From Oscillospiraceae bacterium (lineage in GTDB: Bacteria; Bacillota; Clostridia; Oscillospirales; Oscillospiraceae): a stretch of DNA of 7,406 nt. The stretch spans positions 1 to 7,406 of the forward strand of contig SVKT01000082.1 of NCBI GenBank assembly GCA_015068335.1, given 5' to 3'. This document shows positions 1 to 6,383 of the stretch, one piece after another. Within the stretch, counting starts at the first letter, position 1, and every line of letters begins with the position of its first letter. The notes beneath the pieces were generated by a model. That model saw nothing but the letters and a program-made list of their open reading frames with translations. It ran no database searches and had not been told where the DNA came from. The translations under genes were made by a program, and so were the position numbers.

Positions 1-39
1 GGGCAAATTCAGCGTGCAGGTCTTGATGGCAAGTTTCAT
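1..39 (-). CDS. 5' end of an unidentified gene (13 codons visible)
   Basis: An ATG at 37-39, read on the minus strand, opens a frame that runs off the left edge of the window. The visible residues are MKLAIKTCTLNLP. The start is well supported by a full AAGGAGG Shine-Dalgarno sequence at 48-54, eight bases upstream, and by a consensus promoter at 93-122. Thirteen residues are too few to assign a family, and no signal peptide can be judged. It is a separate transcription unit from ridA, because a strong terminator at 150-180 lies between them. That a gene starts here is likely; its function is unknown. Confidence 0.75.
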   Translation of the reverse strand, partial: MKLAIKTCTLNLP

Positions 40-92
40 CGTGTGCGCCTCCTTTATTGATCCGTGACTCCGCCGCGGCGGCTGTTGGTTGT

Positions 93-122
93 ATTATAGG
101 CGGAAACGCCCGCAGCCGTCAA
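93..122 (-). promoter_or_regulatory. Sigma-A promoter of the left-edge gene
   Basis: On the minus strand, TTGACG (117-122) is followed after 18 bases by a perfect TATAAT (93-98). Transcription would start near 86, giving a leader of about 47 bases that carries the AAGGAGG site. The leader also includes a 12-bp GC palindrome (CCGCCGCGGCGG, 70-81), which could form a small hairpin or be chance in GC-rich DNA. Confidence 0.75.
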
Positions 123-149
123 TACGCCGCCCCAAGTCCGCTTTCCCGC

Positions 150-180
150 AAAAAAGGCCGGAAAGCAATGCTTTCCGGCC
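150..180 (-). terminator. Rho-independent terminator of the M23 peptidase-ridA unit
   Basis: A perfect 11-bp stem (GGCCGGAAAGC, 156-166, with GCTTTCCGGCC, 170-180) encloses a 3-base loop. On the minus strand it is followed by six T residues (complement of 150-155). It begins six bases after the ridA stop codon, so it ends that transcription unit and insulates the next minus-strand gene. Confidence 0.92.
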
Positions 181-186
181 TTTCCG

Positions 187-567
187 TTACTTTTTCACTG
201 CGGTCGCCATCACTTCGATGAGGCAGCCCTCATACAGTTCCACGCCGCCGTAGCACATTCGGGAGGGGCGGTGCGCCGCATCAAAGTGCTTCACATACTC
301 CTCATTCATCCCGCCGCTGAGGGTATAGTCCGTCAGCAGGACTTCCACGCGGACCACGTGCTCCATATCGGAACCGTACCGTTCCAGAAGGGCGGCAAGG
401 TTGTTCAGCACCTGCCGGGTCTGCACGGTAATGTCACCGCAAACCAGTTCGCCGCTCTCAAAATCCTCCGACACCAGGCCGGACAGATACAGCATTTCCC
501 CGCACTCCACCACGTCGGAATAAGGGGTGCCGTCCGCGGGATCCATCTTCAAAAATTTCAGTTGCAT
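187..567 (-). CDS. RidA/YjgF/YER057c-family protein (probable enamine/imine deaminase)
   Basis: This 126-residue protein has the usual length and motif order of the Rid family: an early PYS (15-17), a strand LYLSGLVSED (26-35), the DITVQTRQVLNNL helix (45-57), VVRVEVLLTD (71-80), RPSR (100-103) and a final strand IEVMATA (117-123). Arg103 and Glu118 fall where E. coli RidA has Arg105 and Glu120; Arg105 is the residue needed to bind the substrate carboxylate. Characterised RidA proteins are cytosolic trimers that hydrolyse reactive 2-aminoacrylate and related imines made by PLP enzymes, releasing ammonia. The start is set by AAAGGAG at 574-580, which overlaps the stop of the upstream M23 peptidase gene 11 bases away, so the two are probably cotranscribed. 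No functional link between them is obvious. The family is secure; the subgroup (true RidA or another Rid class) and substrate are not. Confidence 0.9.
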   Translation of the reverse strand: MQLKFLKMDPADGTPYSDVVECGEMLYLSGLVSEDFESGELVCGDITVQTRQVLNNLAALLERYGSDMEHVVRVEVLLTDYTLSGGMNEEYVKHFDAAHRPSRMCYGGVELYEGCLIEVMATAVKK

Positions 568-578
568 ACGACGCTCCT

Positions 579-2309
579 TTATGGCAGATAGTTCAGCGGG
601 TTCTGCTTCACGCCATTATAGATGACCTCAAAATGGCAGTGGCTGCCGGTGGAGTTGCCGGTAGAGCCCATCTTTGCGATCTGCTGGCCCTTGTAGACCT
701 TTGCGCCAACGGAAACCAGCAGTTTGCTGTTGTGTCCGTACAGGGTTTCATAGCCGGTACCGTCGTGGCGGATCTTGACGGCGTAGCCATAGCCGCCCAG
801 CCAGCCGGAGTAGGTCACGGTGCCGCCGTCGGCCGCATAGATGGCTGTGCCGATGCCGTTTGCAATATCCAGCCCCTTATGGTTGGTGGAGCCGATACCG
901 CCGGGAGACTTACGGCCGCCGAAGTAGGAGGTAATGCGGCCGGTGGTGGGCCAGCGGAAGGTTCCGGTGGGATACCAGGTGGGGCGGGGCGTTGTGCCGC
1001 GGAGTTGATGCTCCGTCACAGGCTCCACCAGCGTCACGGAGGACACCACGGTGCGGGCCGTTTCCTCGCCGTTGACGTAGGTGACGTTGGCCACCACGTC
1101 GGCAGAGCCGTACTTGCCTTTGGAAGTCACCCGGATGTCGCCCTGATACATATCGGGCGTGTCGGTGTACTCCACCTCGTAGTTCACCTGATCCACATAG
1201 CGCTCCTGCCGCACCACCGTCATCGTCAGGTAGGGCACGGCGGCAGACAGCGTCAACTGTTCGCCGATTTGCAGTTTGTTAATGTTGTAACCGGGGTTCA
1301 TTTCCAGCAGTTCGTCGGAGGTCATTCCGTTGCGCTGGGCGATCCACGTCCAGGTATCGCCCTTCTGGACCTCGTAGATGACTTCTTCCGACTTGGTGCT
1401 GTACAGGAGTTCCGCCAGATGACCCAGATTCATCATCTGGCTGCTGGGCATATACTCCTCACGGATCTCCACTTCCTCGGCAAAGCCGCAGGAAACGGTA
1501 TTCTCGTCGATGGCGGACTGTTTCAGTTGTTCCAGCAGCGCTTCCAGCGCGCCCTCGTACGGGGTGGCGCCGATAAACACATCGTCCACATAGAGGCAGT
1601 AGGCCAGAGTCACCAGCCCGATCTCCTCGGACAGTTCCTCTTCCAGTGTTTCCTTTCCCACGATGTCCTGCCGCTTCTCCCAGCCGGAGGAATACTGGAT
1701 CTGGGAATCGTCCAGCGTAAAGGTCTGGCCCAGAGCGCGGGTGGTTACGGCTTCAAGATTGGTGCGGACTTCCTCCACAGCCTCTTCGGACTCCACCACA
1801 GCGATCACCTCGCCGTTGTAGAGAACGGTAGTTCCTCTGGTGTAGATCGAAGCCAGCAGGATCACAGCCGCCAGCGAGCAGGCGCCCGCGATAAACGCGG
1901 CGGAATGGAGCAGGTGGTAGCCCGGACGCAGGGGATCGCTGTCGGGGCCCTTGCTCAGACCGCGGCTGCGCAGGCGAAGGGAGATCTCCTCCGCAAAGCC
2001 GGCCGCCATCGGCAGAAGCGCCCAGACCATCAGGATCAACTGAATGGGCAGACGATCCGACTCCGGGAAGTTTCTGCGGCGTTCTTCCTTCACGATGTGG
2101 TTCCAGCGGCGGCGGATGTGCCGCAGTTCCTGACGCAGTTTCACCCGCAGCACAGTCAGCAGGCTCTGCTGTCTTCCGCCGGAAGGCGCTTGCCGCGAAG
2201 AAACAGCGGTCGCCCGGCTTTTTCCGTCGGTGCGCCGCTGGGTATTATGATCGGCTCGGCGGGCGTCCGGGGACGTCTGCCGGGTGTGGTTTTTCTTTGC
2301 CTGGTTCAT
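579..2309 (-). CDS. Membrane-anchored M23 metallopeptidase with LysM and G5 domains
   Basis: The 576-residue protein should cleave peptidoglycan cross-bridges or stem peptides at the outer face of the membrane. Residues 1-87 are strongly basic and probably cytosolic. Hydrophobic stretches lie at 88-105 and 133-156; the second is the likelier membrane anchor. A charged, helix-prone region (170-290) follows, then LysM (311-355, with VQKGDTWTWIAQRNG) for glycan binding, a G5 domain (about 361-440) and an M23 domain (about 450-576). The lysostaphin/LytM zinc site is complete: HKGLD supplies His477 and Asp481, and SHCHFEV supplies His557 and His559, with His526 in LYGHNS as the other conserved histidine. 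I chose ATG 2307-2309 because AGGAG (2314-2318) precedes it. An in-frame ATG at 2357 lacks a ribosome site and sits at the predicted transcription start. It heads a unit with ridA. The domain calls are secure; the role (growth, division or sporulation) is open. Confidence 0.93.
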   Translation of the reverse strand: MNQAKKNHTRQTSPDARRADHNTQRRTDGKSRATAVSSRQAPSGGRQQSLLTVLRVKLRQELRHIRRRWNHIVKEERRRNFPESDRLPIQLILMVWALLPMAAGFAEEISLRLRSRGLSKGPDSDPLRPGYHLLHSAAFIAGACSLAAVILLASIYTRGTTVLYNGEVIAVVESEEAVEEVRTNLEAVTTRALGQTFTLDDSQIQYSSGWEKRQDIVGKETLEEELSEEIGLVTLAYCLYVDDVFIGATPYEGALEALLEQLKQSAIDENTVSCGFAEEVEIREEYMPSSQMMNLGHLAELLYSTKSEEVIYEVQKGDTWTWIAQRNGMTSDELLEMNPGYNINKLQIGEQLTLSAAVPYLTMTVVRQERYVDQVNYEVEYTDTPDMYQGDIRVTSKGKYGSADVVANVTYVNGEETARTVVSSVTLVEPVTEHQLRGTTPRPTWYPTGTFRWPTTGRITSYFGGRKSPGGIGSTNHKGLDIANGIGTAIYAADGGTVTYSGWLGGYGYAVKIRHDGTGYETLYGHNSKLLVSVGAKVYKGQQIAKMGSTGNSTGSHCHFEVIYNGVKQNPLNYLP

Positions 2310-2362
2310 AAATCTCCTGTTACAAAACGGTTTAAAAAAGTTACAATTTGTTTCCATTGCCC

Positions 2363-2391
2363 ATAATACCGCGTTTTCCCTTGCCCGTCAA
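2363..2391 (-). promoter_or_regulatory. Sigma-A promoter of the M23 peptidase-ridA unit
   Basis: On the minus strand, TTGACG (2386-2391) and TATTAT (2363-2368) are separated by 17 bases. Transcription should begin near 2356, leaving a leader of about 47 bases before the chosen ATG at 2309. This spacing argues against the upstream ATG at 2357, which would have essentially no leader. Confidence 0.8.
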
Positions 2392-2541
2392 CCCTTCCGC
2401 GGCGAAAACCGCCCCCTTTTCTTGGGTCTGTCGGCTCCCGACAGCCGCAGGATGCAGGCCCGCATTTGTTGCTTTTGCACATTTTGCGGAGAAAAACGGC
2501 AAAACGGCGCAAATTTTTGTGGTGATATTTTCATTTTTCGA

Positions 2542-2569
2542 TTGACCCCTGTCGTCGGAGGTGTATAAT
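2542..2569 (+). promoter_or_regulatory. Strong sigma-A promoter of pta
   Basis: TTGACC (2542-2547), a 16-base spacer and a perfect TATAAT (2564-2569) stand just upstream of pta. Transcription should start near 2576, giving a leader of about 46 bases that ends in GGAGG (2609-2613), eight bases before the ATG. Together with the gene's strongly biased codons this points to high, largely constitutive expression. Confidence 0.85.
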
Positions 2570-2621
2570 GAAATTGGTGTGAATATTTCCCCTAAACTTC
2601 ATAATTCCGGAGGAAAACAAT

Positions 2622-3599
2622 ATGTTTGAGAGCCTGATCAACAAACTGAGAGCCAACCCCCGCAAGATCGTCTTTACCGAGGGCACCGACCCCCGTATTT
2701 TGGAGGCTTCCGCCCGCCTGCTGTCCGGTACCTTCCTGACCCCCGTTCTGGTGGGCAACGAGGAGGAGATCCTGGCTGCCGCCGAGAAGATCGGCTTCAA
2801 CGTCCGCGGCGCTATCATCATCGACCCCGCCAAGTTCGAGGATATGGACAAGATGGTGGACGCTATGGTGGAACTGCGCAAGGGCAAGATGACTGCCGAG
2901 CAGTGCCGCGACGCCCTGATGCAGGCCAACTATTTCGGCACGATGCTGGTGAAGATGGGCTACGCCGACGCTCTGCTGGGCGGCGCCACCTACTCCACCG
3001 CCGATACCGTCCGTCCCGCTCTGCAAATCATCAAGACCAAGCCCGGCAGCAAAATCGTTTCTTCCTGCTTCATTATGGTGCGTGACTCCGCCTCCGGCGA
3101 GCGCGAAGTGCTGGCTATGGGCGACTGCGCCATCAACATCGCTCCCACCGAGGACGAACTGGTGGAGATCGGCCTGGAAACCGCCAAGACCGCCAAGATC
3201 TTCGGCGTGGATCCCAAGGTCGCTTACCTGAGTTACTCCACCAAGGGTTCCGGCAAGGGCGAGGACGTGGACAAAGTCCGCAACGCCTGCGCCAAGGCCA
3301 AGGCCGCGGCTCCCGAACTGTGCATCGACGGCGAGATGCAGTTCGACGCTGCCGTCTCCCCCACCGTCGGCCAGTTGAAGTTCCCCGGCTCTCCCGTGGC
3401 CGGCTACGCCAACACCTTCATCTTCCCCGACATCAACGCCGGCAACATCGGCTACAAGATCGCCCAGCGCCTGGGCGGCTTCGACGCCTACGGCCCCATC
3501 CTGCAAGGCCTGAACGCTCCCATCAACGACCTCTCCCGCGGCTGCAACGCCCAGGAAGTCTACTCTATGGCCATCATCACCGCCGCTCTGGCCGAGTAA
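2622..3599 (+). CDS. pta: Phosphate acetyltransferase
   Basis: This 325-residue cytosolic enzyme converts acetyl-CoA and phosphate to acetyl phosphate and CoA, the first step of fermentative acetate formation; acetate kinase then yields ATP. It has the compact catalytic-domain-only length (about 325-335 residues) of clostridial and Methanosarcina Pta, not the about 700-residue enterobacterial form. Family motifs are clear: TEGTDPRILEA near the N-terminus, TVRPAL (Arg131), LSYSTKGS (203-210), DGEMQFDAA (236-244), an ANTFIFPDINAGNIGYK block (263-279) and GPILQGLNAPINDLSRGC (291-308). Ser305-Arg306 match the catalytic Ser309-Arg310 of the Methanosarcina thermophila enzyme. The position of its Asp316 appears to be Glu312 here, a mild change. 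The start has GGAGG eight bases upstream. The gene stands alone between its own promoter and terminator, with no ackA in view. Codons strongly favour C-ending forms, as in abundant proteins. Confidence 0.96.
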   Translation: MFESLINKLRANPRKIVFTEGTDPRILEASARLLSGTFLTPVLVGNEEEILAAAEKIGFNVRGAIIIDPAKFEDMDKMVDAMVELRKGKMTAEQCRDALMQANYFGTMLVKMGYADALLGGATYSTADTVRPALQIIKTKPGSKIVSSCFIMVRDSASGEREVLAMGDCAINIAPTEDELVEIGLETAKTAKIFGVDPKVAYLSYSTKGSGKGEDVDKVRNACAKAKAAAPELCIDGEMQFDAAVSPTVGQLKFPGSPVAGYANTFIFPDINAGNIGYKIAQRLGGFDAYGPILQGLNAPINDLSRGCNAQEVYSMAIITAALAE

Positions 3600-3616
3600 G
3601 TCTTACATAATAAACG

Positions 3617-3647
3617 AAGGGACGCCCACCGGGCGTCCCTTTTTCTT
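3617..3647 (+). terminator. Rho-independent terminator of pta
   Basis: GGGACGCCC (3619-3627), a 3-base loop and GGGCGTCCC (3631-3639) are followed by TTTTTCTT. The perfect 9-bp GC-rich stem, extendable by AA/TT, starts 18 bases after the pta stop. On the minus strand the hairpin follows the convergent surface-protein gene, but only TTCG trails it there, so it would be a weak terminator in that direction. Confidence 0.92.
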
Positions 3648-3650
3648 CGC

Positions 3651-4988
3651 TTATCTCCGCTTTTTCAGCAGCACACCTGCCGCGACGACCGCCACCGCTG
3701 CCGCCGCCAGAATGACATACAGGCCCGCGCCGCCGTTCCCGGCGTCCTCCGCCGCAGGAGGGGCAGGGGTGACAGGTAAACCCTCCGGCTCGCCCTCCTC
3801 CGGCGCTTCCTGCTCCGGCGCATCTCCGGGCACAGGCTCGGGTTCGGCTTCCTGCGGGACCTCCGCAAACACATACACGCTGAAATGGTTGGTTTTGAAG
3901 GTCAGGGTGTGGGCCGCCGGGTCGTATGCCGTTTCGCAGGCCTCCATACCGCCGTCGTCGGCGAGATAATACACCGCAACGGTGTTCCCCGCCTGCACGG
4001 TATACCCTTCGGGCACCGCAAGTTTCACCTCGACAAATCCGTCCAGTTGGTGCAGCGCTTTGCCGGCAGCGTCTTTCAGGGTAATGTCAAACACCTGAAT
4101 GTTTTCCGTCCCCAGTTTGCTGCGCGCGGATGTTACCGCAAGGTCATATATCGCACCGAAGCGATACTGCTGCGCCTGCATAGATGTTCCCTCCGGCAGC
4201 ACGCCCGCTGCGTCGGAAACCGAACCAGCGTCTGCATCCACCGTGTAGGAAATTTCCGGTTCTGCGTTGCGCACGCTGTAAAAGAACTCGTTGACCTTTC
4301 TGCGATCCGCCGGCCGCTCCTGCTCCTTGCCGGTCTTGGAAACGGAAATGTAGCAACTTCCCTCTTTGATGAAACTGTGTACCGGGCCGACGGCGTCAAA
4401 ATAGTCGGGATTCCAGCGGCCGTTGCCGTCCACAAATTCTCCCGGCAGTTCCCAGATCACCTGCACATCTCCGGTCCACTGGGAGTATACCTCTTTGCTG
4501 ATGGTGACATAGCCATTGCCGCTGTAACGGACGCCGTTATTGACCAGCGTTACCCGCACATTGTAGTCCGGCTCGCCAAGCCCGTTGTAGAGCGCCGCAT
4601 AGGTAATGGCGGTCACGGGATACCCCTCCCGCTGCGTCCACTGGGCCACAAAGGACACCCTCTGACCGGCGATAGGGTAGTTCAAAATCTCGGCCGTGGT
4701 CATCAGTCCCGTGCCGGGAAGTTGCGCGCCGGTGTCGGTGGCATAGGCATACCAGCCCACAAAATCCTTGTCCAGACAGGTGGGATCCTCAAATACCCAC
4801 TGGGAGGAAAGGGTACTTCCCTCCTCCACGGGCGTGGTGATGTCGAACATATCCATACCCCGGGTGGTGTGCACCGTGCCGCCCCGTGCGTCCACGAACA
4901 CTTCCTGGATCCCGTCGGCGGAGACGCTCACCTGCATACAGGCGGCACAAACCAGAACCAGCAGCAGCAAACCGATTCGTTTTCTCAT
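3651..4988 (-). CDS. Secreted, C-terminally anchored surface protein with an InlB-like repeat; function unknown
   Basis: The 445-residue protein starts with a Sec signal peptide (MRKR, hydrophobic 6-18, cleavage probably after Ala24). Residues 27-118 resemble an InlB/Listeria-Bacteroides-type repeat unit (FVDARGGTV, then DFVGWYA and ending FVAQW). A beta-rich middle follows. Residues about 280-376 resemble a module frequent at the end of gut clostridial surface proteins (VEVKLAVPEGY, VAVYYLADDG, FKTNHFSVYVFAE). Then come a Pro/Glu-rich stalk (378-412), a hydrophobic segment (422-440) and KKRR, so it is anchored with the bulk outside. A canonical LPXTG is absent, although LPVTP (404-408) lies where a sorting motif could be. 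The start at 4986-4988 is preferred over an in-frame ATG at 5075: it opens the signal peptide, GGAAGGG (4998-5004) precedes it, and a promoter lies between the two. Binding or adhesion is a guess; no enzymatic motif is visible. Confidence 0.8.
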   Translation of the reverse strand: MRKRIGLLLLVLVCAACMQVSVSADGIQEVFVDARGGTVHTTRGMDMFDITTPVEEGSTLSSQWVFEDPTCLDKDFVGWYAYATDTGAQLPGTGLMTTAEILNYPIAGQRVSFVAQWTQREGYPVTAITYAALYNGLGEPDYNVRVTLVNNGVRYSGNGYVTISKEVYSQWTGDVQVIWELPGEFVDGNGRWNPDYFDAVGPVHSFIKEGSCYISVSKTGKEQERPADRRKVNEFFYSVRNAEPEISYTVDADAGSVSDAAGVLPEGTSMQAQQYRFGAIYDLAVTSARSKLGTENIQVFDITLKDAAGKALHQLDGFVEVKLAVPEGYTVQAGNTVAVYYLADDGGMEACETAYDPAAHTLTFKTNHFSVYVFAEVPQEAEPEPVPGDAPEQEAPEEGEPEGLPVTPAPPAAEDAGNGGAGLYVILAAAAVAVVAAGVLLKKRR

Positions 4989-5026
4989 AAGAACAGACCC
5001 TTCCTTTTGAATCAAACTTCCGGAAT

Positions 5027-5055
5027 ATTGTACCACTGCCCAAGCGCCATTTCCA
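5027..5055 (-). promoter_or_regulatory. Extended -10 promoter of the surface-protein gene
   Basis: On the minus strand TACAAT (5027-5032) is preceded by TGG, giving the extended -10 form TGnTACAAT. A weaker -35 TGGAAA (5050-5055) lies 17 bases upstream. Transcription would start near 5020, leaving a leader of about 32 bases before the ATG at 4988. Confidence 0.65.
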
Positions 5056-5092
5056 GTTTCCACCGCAAAAACCACGATATCTGGCAGTCTAC

Positions 5093-5130
5093 AATCAGAG
5101 AGGGACGCCTTTCGGCGTCCCTCTCTGATT
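5093..5130. repeat. Perfect 17-bp hairpin with TTTC loop between two minus-strand genes
   Basis: AATCAGAGAGGGACGCC (5093-5109) and its exact reverse complement (5114-5130) enclose a 4-base loop. It lies 49 bases past the stop of the Cys-repeat lipoprotein gene and upstream of the surface-protein promoter, so it probably ends lipoprotein transcription or protects that mRNA's 3' end. Neither strand has a real T tract after it, which is unusual for an intrinsic terminator. Its core GGGACGCC/GGCGTCCC is also the core of the pta terminator. Confidence 0.75.
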
Positions 5131-5178
5131 ATGCCTTTCCTATTGCTCTACTCATAGGCACTCACCCGGAAAAATTAT

Positions 5179-6330
5179 TTAAATGTAGAAGTAATATCCG
5201 TACCAACCTGTTTCCGTAGTGCCATCCATATATTCCAGCGTTATGTCTCCGACAACCACCTTGCTGGCAATGCTGCAATATCCGGCTTCGCTCACAAGCA
5301 GGGATTCGCCCGGTTTTACAGGTCCCACATATTTAACGGTATAAGAGGTCTTTCCCGTAATATCATTTTCGGCAGGATCATCAACCGCATTATAGTAATA
5401 CACAGTAACACTATAATACTTAATGGTTTTTCCACTATTATTATCAGCAGTCCAAACCAATTTGATCAAACCGGCAGAATTCATACCTCTCAAACTCGCA
5501 AATTCTTCGGTAGGCGCACTGATTCTGGTCTTCATATCAATGGTCACTTTCACACCGCAGCGGGTGCACTTTCCGTCACTTCCGGAACTGTGGCCAAGGG
5601 CGCTTCCCTCTGTCTGCCCGCAGGCAGAACAGGTTTTTGCCTTGGTGCAGGTGGCATTTTCCCACTTGTGGCCGGGAGCCGCCGTAGTATCCTGGTAAGA
5701 ATGACCGCAGGACGCACAAGTATGTTTGGTAACGCCCACCGTAGTACAGGTCAGAGCGGAAACCGTAGACGCCTTGTAATTATGTCCGGTTGCAGAAATG
5801 GTGCCGCTTTCCTGCGCGCCGCATCCACTGCAACTACGTGTTCTTTGGCCATTGGATGTGCAGGTGGCCGCGGTAACCGTCGACCACGCACCGTAAGTAT
5901 GCTGGGCAAGTTCAGTTTTTTCCGTTTTAGTATCTCCGCACACAGAGCACGCCATCGCTTTTTCGCCCTGTTCTGTGCAGGTTGCCGCCTTGGTGATCTT
6001 CCAATCGCCGTAAGAATGCTGAACAATTTTCGTTTTTTCTACCTTAGTATCATTGCACCCGGAGCAAGTCTTGGTTTTTTCACCCTGCTCCACGCAAGTA
6101 GGCTCCTTGGTAACTTCCCACTCTCCGTAAGAATGTTCAAGCACGGGTACTTCTCTGCTCTCTTTTTCATTGCATTTGGTGCATACCCGAACTTCCTCTC
6201 CTGCCGCAGTACACGTGGCTGGTGTCTGAACTTCGTATTCACCATACTCGTGTTCGCAACTGCATCCTGCAAGCACGAGCAGCGACATTACAACAGCCAA
6301 AAGCAGGGTCCCTTTTGTTGTCTTTCTCAT
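5179..6330 (-). CDS. Lipoprotein with tandem Cys/His repeats and a C-terminal DUF5780-like domain
   Basis: The 383-residue protein has a lipoprotein signal (MRKTTK, hydrophobic core, lipobox LAGC with Cys23), so it should be lipid-anchored on the outer face of the membrane. Residues 27-258 hold tandem repeats starting at His27, 66, 105, 144, 183, 221 and 247. The first four are exactly 39 residues, the fifth 38, the sixth 26, and the last is partial. The consensus is H-x-Y-G-x-W, TC, then CxxC. Residues about 262-383 form a repeat-free, beta-rich domain (GMNSAGLIKLVWTADNNSGK, then KYYSVTVYYYNAVDD) that resembles DUF5780, judged from memory. AAGGA five to six bases before the ATG supports the start. 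The gene is divergent from a small Xre regulator, shares its control region, and is AT-richer than pta. Similar repeats occur in many gut Clostridia; no function is known to me. Metal binding through the Cys/His set is possible but unproven. Confidence 0.85.
   Translation of the reverse strand: MRKTTKGTLLLAVVMSLLVLAGCSCEHEYGEYEVQTPATCTAAGEEVRVCTKCNEKESREVPVLEHSYGEWEVTKEPTCVEQGEKTKTCSGCNDTKVEKTKIVQHSYGDWKITKAATCTEQGEKAMACSVCGDTKTEKTELAQHTYGAWSTVTAATCTSNGQRTRSCSGCGAQESGTISATGHNYKASTVSALTCTTVGVTKHTCASCGHSYQDTTAAPGHKWENATCTKAKTCSACGQTEGSALGHSSGSDGKCTRCGVKVTIDMKTRISAPTEEFASLRGMNSAGLIKLVWTADNNSGKTIKYYSVTVYYYNAVDDPAENDITGKTSYTVKYVGPVKPGESLLVSEAGYCSIASKVVVGDITLEYMDGTTETGWYGYYFYI
5557..6252 (-). repeat. 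Coding tandem repeats (39-residue Cys/His units) in the lipoprotein
   Basis: Five full units and two shortened ones cover residues 27-258 of the lipoprotein. In units 1-5 the spacing Cys-x9-Cys-x2-Cys-x12-His is exact (for example C40, C50, C53, H66 and C79, C89, C92, H105). Unit 6 is shortened to Cys-x5-Cys-x2-Cys-x9-His, and unit 7 keeps only the CxxC pair (255, 258). The units differ considerably in their other residues, so the array is old, not a recent DNA slippage product. Confidence 0.85.
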
Positions 6331-6351
6331 CTCAATCCTTCTTTCTCTCGG

Positions 6352-6381
6352 ATCATATTAACCGATATCGGTTAATATGAT
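6352..6381. promoter_or_regulatory. 30-bp perfect palindrome, probable operator
   Basis: ATCATATTAACCGAT (6352-6366) is followed directly by its exact reverse complement (6367-6381), with no mismatch and no spacer. It sits between the divergent lipoprotein and Xre regulator genes, touches the lipoprotein -10 element and covers its predicted start site. A third half-site copy lies at 6390-6404. The likely ligand is a dimer or tetramer of the adjacent Xre-type protein; this is inferred from position only. Confidence 0.7.
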
Positions 6382-6383
6382 TG

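Larger units (their letters stand above)
2310..2621. other. Divergent intergenic region between the M23 peptidase gene and pta
   Basis: These 312 bases carry no convincing gene. They hold the minus-strand peptidase promoter (2363-2391) and the plus-strand pta promoter (2542-2569) with their leaders. Between the two -35 elements there is one perfect 7-bp inverted repeat with a 3-base centre (CTGTCGG/CCGACAG, 2428-2444), which could be an operator or may be chance. No riboswitch-like structure or open frame with a ribosome site was seen. Confidence 0.7.

Noticed and set aside
70..81. 12-bp GC palindrome downstream of the left-edge promoter
   Set aside because: Short and built only of G and C in GC-rich DNA, so chance is likely; mentioned with the promoter but not called an operator.
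2310..2357. Upstream ATG (2357) as the start of the M23 peptidase
   Set aside because: It has no ribosome binding site and coincides with the transcription start predicted from the promoter at 2363-2391. The ATG at 2309 has AGGAG at proper distance.
633..2366. 577-codon open frame on the plus strand
   Set aside because: It is antisense to the M23 peptidase, whose zinc site, LysM and G5 domains are unmistakable. The frame has low-complexity Gly/Ala/His composition, no family motifs, and arises from the codon bias of the real gene.
2428..2444. 7-bp inverted repeat between the divergent promoters
   Set aside because: Perfect but short, and not overlapping either promoter; insufficient to call a regulatory site.
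2592..3506. 304-codon open frame on the minus strand
   Set aside because: It is antisense to pta and shows the Gly/Val/His-rich composition of a shadow frame; it has no ribosome site or motif.
4989..5075. Upstream ATG (5075) as the start of the surface protein
   Set aside because: It would put 29 residues before an otherwise classic signal peptide and lies upstream of the promoter at 5027-5055.
3885..5219. 444-codon open frame on the plus strand
   Set aside because: It is antisense to the surface protein and runs through that gene's promoter and the 17-bp hairpin. No plausible start signal or domain was seen.
5557..6252. CRISPR-like array
   Set aside because: The periodicity is at protein level (39 codons) with diverged DNA inside an intact lipoprotein frame; there are no identical repeats separated by spacers.
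5590..6375. 261-codon open frame on the plus strand
   Set aside because: It is antisense to the Cys-repeat lipoprotein and reflects its repeats; it also runs into the palindrome.
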